Below are positions 54,946-64,000 of a stretch of DNA of 64,000 nt, one piece after another. Below the pieces are notes generated by a model. The model was not told the origin of the DNA, did no database searches, and worked only from the letters and a program-made list of their open reading frames with translations. The position numbers and the translations under genes are program-made. How positions within the stretch are numbered: position 1 is the stretch's first letter; each line of letters starts with the position of its first letter. This stretch comes from Neelides folsomi. Taxonomy: Eukaryota > Arthropoda > Collembola > Neelipleona > Neelidae. Location of the stretch: assembly GCA_034687125.1 (NCBI GenBank), contig JAQGBZ010000289.1, forward strand, positions 1-64,000, written 5' to 3'.

Positions 54946-55661
54946 ATGTTTCATCCATGCTGTCACGGTTCGCTTCAAACTGGAGCAAGAATTGTTGGAA
55001 TTGTCGATATGGTTTAAACTTTTCATTTCCAATATCCAATAACATTATTGTCACATTATAATTGTCAATTACTCATTATTTTTATTTACTTGTTCTAAAT
55101 AATTAACAATTTTTTTTTAGATTTTTGAGATAATTTCAATGGGCTTCTTTATCTTCTTCATGGCATGGTTAACAAAACGCGATAAACATACTCCAGGTAA
55201 TAAAATTATTAAACTTGATTAAAGTTAAACTCATTATAAATTTTTATAAGATACCACGGGTATTCTCATTATATTCCTGATCTTGACAATTCCAGCCATT
55301 ATGGTCACTGCCCTTTTAATTACAGGAGTCAATCAAGTTTGGTCCATTTTATAATTAAATAAAATTAAGATTTTCATACCATTTATAATCGTTAAATGTT
55401 TAGCATTAAGATTCTCTTTATTCGATTAATTTTCAGATGAATCGGCGAAAGATTATTATTTGGCTGGCCGCCTCATTCCCTTTTATGTTAATTAATATCT
55501 TCGGAATGATTTTGTTCTTTGTGAATCCATCACAAACTTTTGGTGAGATTCATTGGATTGTTGGACTCCTCTTTATGTTCAATACCATCTATAGATTATA
55601 CACCATCTGGGTTGTGTGGGCATTTATGGAAGATATAAAAAATATTGAACAATTGGAATAA
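54946..55661 (+). CDS. Four-membrane-segment protein, 150 aa, LAPTM4-like (tentative)
   Basis: Four exons join in frame: 54946-55011, 55121-55196, 55251-55336 and 55437-55661. All three introns are GT-AG with consistent phases (0, 1, 0). An in-frame TGA lies 15 bases before the ATG. The protein begins MFHPCCHGSLQTGARIVGIV: a Cys pair followed by a short loop and a Thr-Gly before the first hydrophobic segment. This is a hallmark of LAPTM4/5-like and related invertebrate tetraspan proteins of unknown function. Predicted membrane segments lie near residues 14-40, 50-74, 82-105 and 114-138. The loop after segment 1 is charged (TKRDKHTPD), and the C-terminus is short and acidic (EDIKNIEQLE). There is no signal peptide. 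Such proteins usually sit in endosomal or lysosomal membranes. Family assignment is tentative; the gene itself is well supported. It lies on the strand opposite to Dok-7. Confidence 0.82.
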
Positions 55662-55768
55662 TTATAATTAAGAATATTGCAATACATCAGTTATAAAAAT
55701 ATTTATTTCCAGTCTTTTTTGTAAAATCATTTCAATCCATGTTATTTTATAGGATGTGGTGAAGGAAA

Positions 55769-55774
55769 AATAAA
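55769..55774 (+). promoter_or_regulatory. Poly(A) signal AATAAA
   Basis: A canonical AATAAA lies 108 bases after the stop codon of the four-segment membrane protein gene, a normal distance for a short 3' untranslated region. Confidence 0.6.
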
Positions 55775-58700
55775 ATCTAATTAAAATTACATTTCCCCTT
55801 ATTCTTATTTTATGCTTTGTATTTGGTATTTGTTATGATCTTGATACATACTAGTATATACACTAAAATGAATAAAGACTATTTTAATCAATTCAGCAAT
55901 ATAATCAATGGAAATAATCTTACAAGTAAAGGGTAAGTGAGACTCGAATGCAATAGGCAATTAGTTAATTACAATTAATTTATATGGTTCGGGGCAATAA
56001 TTAGGACCGAGAAGACAAATGGAGTAAAGTTTTAGTTTTATCAGTTCTTGTGGGAGATTGAGTTGAGTTTGGTTGGAGTAATTAGCTGGGAGATCTTTGG
56101 AACAGTTGCGTGTGTAAGATAAAGCCTCTGACTCCTTTCATCCATTTCCTACGAGAAAGGGAGAGAAATCCAATTTACTCTCCAGATCAATAAAATCCGA
56201 CTCAATTTCATTCTCTTCATATACGAAATACCAATTGGTTTATTTATCATTGAATTCACTCCGAGTGGGCGGATCGCAATTAATTACACAAATGCACGCA
56301 GTGCAGTCTTAATCAATGAACTTCTCTTAATTTAATGGAACTTGAGTACAAAAAACTCATGCTTGATAAAAGCTTCGATTATCAACTTGAACTTTTTTGT
56401 AATATTGATTGAAATTAGCCAAAATTATATTTTATTTACAATTATCATTTAATGTACAAATATATTTAATTAATTATCAGTATTTCGCTGAAGAATTTGA
56501 ACAAAGGCCACTGTCCAACTAATTTAATTTATTAAATCTAAAATATTCAATTAAAAATTAATATAAAATAATAAAATCGACGTCCGAGGTTTTCTTCGTT
56601 ATGATAATGTTTGAGAAAGCTGTATGAGAAATCCAATTATAATAAATCACCTCCCTCGCTTTGGTCACCAACGAGCTTTGCTTTTTACCCGCTTGGGCTA
56701 TTGGAATTTAACTCGAAAGAGTATAAAGTGAAGGGAAAGTGAAGCTATGAAGAATCTCAAAATGTTGTAAAGCTCCTATAAAGATCAAATCTCGTATCAT
56801 CTTCTCCTTATTGTTATTCGACCAAGAAGGCGATCAATTCTGTAAATTCCCTCGACGCTCAATAAATCCAATTTACATAAAGACATTCTTTACATCAAAT
56901 GGGCAGAGATAAATCTCAAACTTTTTCTTCTCCATATAAAATGAATTTTATTGGTATTTCTCATGTTACATTTTCCACATTCAATTTTCAATTTGACATT
57001 TTATAGTTAAATACTTAATTTTTTATAACGAAAATTCTTAAAGTTTGGATATTGATCATTTGAATATCATGATTTTTAATTAATGGTACATAGGAAATGG
57101 ATTTGTAATGTCTGTTAATGCCATTGGTGATCTAATGAGACTGGTAAGGAGTGAAAAGGGAAATGAAGCTTTCCATTAAATGCATTCCACTGAACATCTT
57201 TGAACATCTTTTGAGATCTTAAGTTTAAGTGGTAGAATGGGGGATGGGGTGAGAGATGGAAGAGAGATGAGTCTTTCCGTACTTCACCAAGGTAGATGAA
57301 TTGAAGGGATTTCTAACTCAATTCCACTTAATGGCCAACTATTGAGGGTGAATTACGATCTGAGGAGGAGATTAGAAACAAAGCTTCCATCTTCATCTAA
57401 ATCTCTAAATCCTACAACTTATCCTTGGCCTCAACGTCTTCAACTTCTTTCACTTCAAATTCAAACTCATATTCAAAAAATTTCCATTAATTTTATCAAA
57501 CTCCATTTAAATACTTTACTTTATGAATCTTATCTCATTTTATCTAATCATTATTTCTTCAATTAGCCAAGTCTAATATTGTAATAGTAAGTCTAAATTA
57601 GACTTAATTACCTTAATACTTGGACTTAATTGAAAAACTCAAGTTGTTGATTTCAATATAATAGTCATAATTTTATAAAGTACTTTGAACCAAAATCATA
57701 ACAAAGATTCCTCGAACAAATTAAGAACAAATTAGGAAAATTAATTTTAGTCAACCATGATAATAAATAATCAAAGTTGATTAAAAGATATAAAAGTTAA
57801 TTAAAAGTTCATTGAAATGTGAAAGTGGAAAGTTAAAGTGGAACTTGCGGAGGAACAATGAAAAGAAAAGTAAAATTAACATCGTAAGTTTTGGGCAAGA
57901 AAGAAAAGGGGGCGAGAATCGATAGTTTTGGGTTCAAGATGGTCCAACCCCTCCTTTTGGTTCATCTTTTCGCATCTTCACATCTTCGCCCGCTCGGTTT
58001 CCTTCTTTTGCTTTTTCGCCTTTTCGCCCTCGAGAATCCCCTCAAACTCCCTCCAGATTTATAGATAGGAGATATACGGACTTGGAGGAGTTTGTAATAA
58101 TCCAAGGAAATTGGACGACGATTTCACTATTGATTCCCACAAATCTACACTTTTGTATCAAACTCAACTTTATAGCCACAGCTACACATTCCCACATTCA
58201 CTTGCACTTAGGTGTGTACATACAGTACGTGTACATGTCTCTAATATTTATATGCATCTATACCATACAAAAGCTATAAGATATAACAAGATATAACCAT
58301 ATAAGATTTAACTTTTACTTACACTTGGGTACTGTTCAGGTATATTTATTGTACGTATAAGGTGTATTTGTTATATTTATGTATTTCTACCAGAGATCTT
58401 CCCATCATCACTTCTCATTCTTTCCATCCCTCCAGAAAGGGAGCTGATGGTGGTTGATAATAAAAGAAATCTGTTAGGTTCAATCATCCAAACAATCCAA
58501 GCTCAATATTTCCTCATTTCCCCCTCCTTCCTTTTACTATTTAATAAAAAGAGAAAGCAAATATTACTTCCCCTCCAATTTCCCAAATTCCTAACAAAAA
58601 TCAGATCAGTTGCGATTTGCAATATTGTATTATGTATCATAAATAAATAGAATTTCTAAATATTGAATACTACACATTTTATACAGGTAGTATTTTTACA

Positions 58701-61700
58701 GTATATAAAAATCGCTATAATTCAGAAACTAAATTTTCTTATTTTTATTTAATGTGAAATGATCAGAGGGTGAGTTTAAAAGCGTGAAAGTTAATCCTCT
58801 TAACTTTTGAAAATTCCATCACTGTATTTAATCCTCTTCAAATTTAATGATTTTTTTCCTTCAGCTTATACCCAGATAAGTAACAGCTATGAATATAACG
58901 AGGATATTTTTATCATGGTACTTTTGGTTCTTCCATATAACTAATAAGTATACTTATTATTTTTTAGCATTATGCGAAATACTGGAAATAAGTCGGTAGA
59001 AAATATATACCTAACTGTAGTTTTGGTGTATGATTATGAGTTATGATCTTTATGAAGTTTGAAAAAGGAAGAAATATGAGTATATTTCTTAATAACCATT
59101 CTTACGAGTTTTGACATTGAAAGTTTCATCGAGCATTTGTGGAGTTCTTTACGAAGGCGAAGTGTTTTATTGGGCGTCGAGGGGGAGAGGATTTGTAAGG
59201 ATTTACACACTTGGGCGATTGTAAACACCACCAAGCTCTTTTTATTTCCAACTATTTCCTTCAGGTTTCTCTTTCTTTCGGAACAAACATTTCCACTTCA
59301 TTCTGAGAATACTGGGAAATGTTGTTAGCCCAGGAAATAATGGAAGTAATAGGAAACGACCCTTCCATATCTTTCTTTTCAAACGCTCAAAAGTGGAGAA
59401 TAAAAGAAATGAAAGAAACACCAAAAGGAAATAAAAAATCTTAAACGATGAACGAAACTAAAAGAAACGAATTTCTCCGTTTTAATCTCACTAATTGTCT
59501 TTTCTTTATAATCAAATAAATCATGTCAAATTAAGATCATAATTTAATATTAAAAATATTCATTTTATTTTAGTTAACTAATTGTGGTTGGATTTGAGTT
59601 TTAATTCTAAAATGTTGTTCAATGGCGGTTGGATTAAAATTAAAAATGCATGTTGGGAGTGGTATTGAGGTAATTATAGGAAGAGTTGAAGTGTAATAAA
59701 ACCCAAGTTGTTTGTATTTCTCTTTCTGGAAATTGGTTGTTTCTTGTTTGGAGAAGGGGAACATTTACTTGATGTTAGAAAGCATTAAACTGTAGGTGAC
59801 TGTTTTATGTCCCCCGCCGTCCTCCACATTAATTAAGGATATTTTATCTCTCTGATATTCTCCGCCTTTCCTTCTTGATATTTATAATGCAAGTTGATTG
59901 CAACTCTTCTTCTCCTGAGCTTGGATATATTAATAATGCATTTCCAGTTGGAGTTGAAATAAGGAAAGCATAGACAAAGTTCGGAACACAACTTTACGAC
60001 TCATTCCATATGTTCAGACCGGCGGACATAAAAAGAGTTTCTTTTACGACATCAATTTCATGTGACTCTTTTATTAGACTTAATTTATGCACTACAAAAC
60101 CCACGTGCTTTATTTGATCACATTGCTCCATTATCCATAATCCATATAGTAGTATATATCATAATATCATTATATCCATATTACATTAGCAATTTCAATC
60201 ATATAGCTTTAGTTGAATTAAATAAAATGAGAAATTAATATTTAGGATAGGCGAACGGGGATAAGTATAATAATTCAAATTAAATCTAATTAATTGTGGT
60301 TTTAAATATTTGATTTAATGACAGAATTAAATATTTGAATAAAAAGTGCATTACATTATGATAAATTGGGAGTTTTAGAATTTGAAGTCACGTAAAGTTC
60401 GTTTGCAGGGGAAGATACGAGCCGAGTCATAAATTTGTATTATGTAAGAGGGGAAAGTGATGAGAAATGAAGATAGAAGTTAATGAGGTCTTTGAAATTA
60501 TAATTAAATAAAACTCCTCATCTCCCTCCTTTACAACATGGGCCATGTGGGTTTAATTCAATTCCTAGTTATAACCCTCATCAGACTAATCCCATCCCTA
60601 ACATCCTTCCTTTACAAATTGGAAAATTCAATTTTGAATACTTAAACCATGTTCTTAATATCTGTAGTTATATCAAGATATACAGATTGTAGAAATGATA
60701 AATATGGTAATAACAAAAATGTCGTCATCTTTTTAACCGATTCAGTTTTAAATGCAAAATCGTGATGAACACAAGATAGACATATATGAATATTATATGT
60801 ATTTACAGATATCCAATATATTCTACCTAATTGTACTGTATAATATAATGTCAAATACAGACCATACATAATAAATATATGGCTACGAGTAAAAAGGAAG
60901 AATAAATTATTCCCCTTGTTCCGATTCAACCACATGATAATTTCCCAACGGGTTCTCATTATCTTTCCTAACACCCTCCGAGGAGGATTGGAAGGGTCCC
61001 TTTATCAATTACGATGATGCACAACGACCCTTCGATCCCTTCAACATTTAAATTGGAACATTGGAAGTTCATTCGCCCCTCAAAGGGAATATTTCATCAT
61101 GTGTAGAGGATTTAACGAGGGATTCAATTCTAAATCAACTTCATTGGGAATCCGACATAGGGAATAAATCCATCCCGAACAAAGGCATTAGCACATGAAT
61201 AGAAAAAACCTTCGATATTCCCAACATCTCAATGACAGCTCATTTGCTCATTATTTTGGACAACTCTCCTCAATGTTGATTCAATTTCAATATTTAATAT
61301 TCAAAATTGTTCTATATTTTATACAAATCCATACAATAAGAAAGACGTCTTTCTTTGGTACCTTACCATATAACATTTATTTTACCATATACCGTATACC
61401 ATATAACAATTATTAGTAGATGGTGAAGAGCTTATTGTTTAACGCATTTGTTAAATATTTAAGAAGAAACATTTTTCAATAGTTGGCAAAATGAATGGAA
61501 TGGGGAAAGGGAATGAAGCAGAAGAACACAAAGGACACAATGAGACTTGTCACATGTCAAAAGAAATTATTTTTCCGGAGGCGCCGGTTCGAACCCTCGA
61601 AGGGATCTTTTAATTTCAACCTCTCCCAATTTTCCTTTCTTCCAGCACGCTCCATTTCAATGAAGAATCTCTCATTAAATGTACCCTGAATCATTCAAGT

Positions 61701-63185
61701 CTTGCAATTGTCCTCGTGCAATTGTGCATAAAAATTATGCATGGACAATTGTCCTAAACCCTTGATTTTGCTTTTGGATTTCATATGCAGACTATTAAGC
61801 ATCTAAATATAATTTATATATGTTTTTAATTGAGTCATTTTCGTTTAAAAACTTAACGACGTGTGTTCTTTAATATAGCTGTTTGTTTCAAATTTTTATT
61901 TTAAGATTCAAGTCAAAAAGAACACGATTAATTAAATTATGTATGATGTGTAGATTTATTAAGGGAATGGCCTGAGGTGATTACCAAGATATGTAAAGGC
62001 GTAATCGAATTAAGAAACGCAATTACTAGGTTAGGTTAGGTTAGGTTGTATTACTCTCCTCAACTTCCCCGTGTCATCCCTAATAAACAAATTGTGTTTA
62101 CTCAGACTAATCCGATTCCCGATTGGCTCGAGGGTAATTAAACTATCATGTGCGACCTTTTAATTACAACTTTACAACCAAAATGAATAAAATTCTCTAA
62201 TTAAGATTTGTTTAACTTGTTGAAACAAGTCGAAAGTTAATAGTCCGAAAAATATAAAAAGTTCGTTAAACACCTCCAGAAAATACGGAAAAGTTGAGAT
62301 CTTTTTTGTTGAGAAATACAGGAAGATTATACAAAGACATTATAAGAATAAAATGTAAAGAAAGTTTGAAAGTTTGAACTTCCAAATTCTTAAACTTCCT
62401 ACAGATTTCCTTCAACTTTCCCTATTTAACTTTCACGGCAAACTTTGTCAATGAAATTACGCCCCTCCTCCCGCATTTAACTCCGAAAATATGAAAACTT
62501 ATTTTTTTAAAAAAATTTAAGAAAATTTCTATTTCTCAAATGTATTTCTCCTTATACTGTAAATATTTCAAGTCGGAGAAATTCAATTTGGAAAATTATA
62601 TACTTGAGAAATTTTCATTTTGAACAAAAAGTTGGAAAATGCTAAAATTGGGAAAATTTTCATATTTCATAAAAATGTTAATTGGCGAAAATTTGTCCCT
62701 TGAGGATTTCCAAATTGACAATTCCGCACATGTCGCAGTTTGCGCATTGAGGTCAGAAGGTATGTAGAAATTTCAATATGCAGAGAAGCAATTTGGTAAA
62801 TAATTCAAAGAATTTTAACAGCGAGATCTGACTCGGGTCTTTTTCTTGATCGTAAAAACAACTTTATGACTTCATCAAAGTTAAGGATCTTTGAGATTGA
62901 ATTACGTCCGACTAATAAATTTTATAATTTCTTTATGATTCATAAAGAAAGAAATATTTTAATAGATAAGTCTATCTTTTGCAATTTTACAATATTTTTA
63001 AAAAAATGTGCAGAGCAAATTCTAATTTTTGAGTTTATTGAAAAGATTCGTAAAAGAATTAAAAAGGCCAAGTCGGATCAAGTAACATAACGAGCTTAAG
63101 ATAAAGTAAAATAACATGCGGTTATGTGTGTTAATGTCTTCCTGTCTCCCTCCAAGCCATGAACAAAATGGGGATGTAAATAAAT
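55775..63185. other. AT-rich gene-free stretch
   Basis: No supported gene. GC-richer blocks near 56640-56720, 57840-58080, 60950-61150 and 61560-61690 were read on both strands for the missing PH-domain exon of Dok-7 and gave no match. GGTTCGAACCC near 61584 looks like a tRNA B box, but no T stem pairs around it. A cluster of CAATTG words at about 61705-61755 includes the palindrome GGACAATTGTCC and can fold into hairpins. Confidence 0.55.
62027..62047 (+). repeat. Short interstitial TTAGG telomere-type repeat
   Basis: Three full copies of TTAGG with partial copies on both sides (TAGG before, TT after). TTAGG is the standard telomere unit of most arthropods. A run this short in mid-chromosome can arise by chance or by repair. 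It is the best single clue to the kind of organism. Confidence 0.8.
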
Positions 63186-63395
63186 ATGGGAGAAATCTTT
63201 CGCATCTCGCCATTCACAGCTTCCATAAATTCCTCCCATTTCCTCCAAGACTTTCCAGAGTCTCCAGATCAAGACAAGATCTCAAGTTTGCTAAAGAAGC
63301 TCAACGGAGCTCAGGAGGAGGTAAAAAGTTTAAAAGGTTATTTTGGCAAATTCCCTCCATCTTCCCGGACGGCTCCTCCGATTACATTTGAATAA
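63186..63395 (+). other. Possible small ORF, 69 aa, function unknown
   Basis: This open frame has a more balanced composition than the surrounding frames. It starts MGEIFRISPF and contains a short amphipathic, charged stretch (KISSLLKKLNGAQEEVKSLK) that could form a coiled coil. The DNA is locally GC-richer. An acceptor-like TTCACAG near 63221 and a donor-like GAGGTAAAAA near 63318-63325 would also allow part of it to be an internal exon. A second frame (63116-63391) is open over the same bases, which weakens the case. No family is recognised. Confidence 0.25.
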
Positions 63396-64000
63396 CAACC
63401 ATCGACAATACAATTTTTTATGTCCAGAGCAGACCGAAATCCTAAACATGAAATTCAATGGAGAATCTCACATAATTCCCGCTCGGTCTTCTCCCCAATG
63501 TTGGCCCGTTATCTTTCATGTCCTCCGCATTCGATTACATACGTTCCTTTCCCATTACTGTTTTTCTATCTTACCAATAAATAATGATAAAGACTAAGGA
63601 AAAGATCGCTTATACTATGTATATAAATATTTTAAATTTTCCTAATATTTAAAAAATATTTTTTATTTAATATTATACAATGTTAAATAAAAATATTTAT
63701 TAAAGAGATAAATATGGCTTTCATAAAGTGAGTATGAAAGGAATTAGAAATTCAATGATCCTAATAATTTCCTTTCTCAATGTCGCATAACGAAGATGGA
63801 ATTGTATGAGAAATGGGGCGGAGAAGATGGAATTTTGGTTATTAAATGAAGAGGGCCATTAAGATCAAATATCTCATTTCACATTCAGTTCATAAAGAAG
63901 TTCATAAAGAATTCTGGGAAGATCTCCATGTTAAAATAATGAGGGTGGTGAGATGGAAAACAGAAGGAGGATTAAAAACACCATCACATTATTTTACATT
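63396..64000. other. Spacer at the right edge
   Basis: AT-rich sequence with a weak open frame at 63343-63597. I see no gene or repeat that can be supported. Upstream exons of Dok-7 may lie beyond this edge. Confidence 0.5.

Noticed and set aside
61560-61620. GGTTCGAACCC, resembling a tRNA B box
   Set aside because: The flanking bases do not form a T stem, and no acceptor, D or anticodon arm could be placed around it.
56640-61690. GC-richer blocks considered as the missing first PH-domain exon of Dok-7
   Set aside because: Minus-strand translations lack the expected K-W-K/R-x-R-W pattern, and most are interrupted by stops.

Overview
This window is AT-rich nuclear DNA from an animal. The genes are split by short introns (54 to 848 bp) with GT-AG splice sites, and many small inverted-repeat elements are present. 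A short run of TTAGG, the usual arthropod telomere unit, lies at 62027-62047. Together with the gene content this suggests an arthropod, possibly a crustacean or chelicerate with a low-GC genome. The species cannot be fixed from sequence alone.

Only the stretch from about 44.9 to 55.8 kb holds genes I can support, and the joined exons stay in frame through every predicted splice. (1) 44961-48155, minus strand: a seven-exon gene for a 558-residue protein with an acidic, disordered N-terminal half and an OB-fold-like C-terminal half. It may be a DNA-repair scaffold distantly like SPIDR, but that is weak. (2) 49406-53776, minus strand: six exons of a Dok-7 type adaptor (partial PH domain, PTB domain, and a very long tail rich in YxxP tyrosine sites). 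The first exon, with the start codon and the beginning of the PH domain, was not found in the window. (3) 54946-55661, plus strand: a complete four-exon gene for a 150-residue, four-membrane-segment protein reminiscent of LAPTM4-like proteins. If the missing Dok-7 exon lies beyond the right edge, this gene is nested in a Dok-7 intron.

The left 44.9 kb has no gene I can support. It is AT-rich spacer broken by GC-richer blocks of 100-300 bp that look like short ORFs in several frames but match no protein I know. It holds several non-autonomous elements: a hAT-like foldback MITE with an 8-bp target duplication (11687-11963), a composite foldback element with repeated GATAGCCGGG-type motifs (28133-28558), and a short TIR element (43024-43190) whose end also forms the first 76 bases of the window. 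Two long perfect palindromes (17677-17708 and 20725-20758), several hairpins and a 10-bp minisatellite (25375-25468) are also present. The right 8 kb (55.8-64 kb) is again spacer, with one weak ORF near 63.2 kb.

No tRNA, rRNA, CRISPR or other prokaryotic feature was seen. Dok-7 proteins activate the receptor kinase MuSK in vertebrate muscle. The three genes here show no evident functional link beyond being neighbours.
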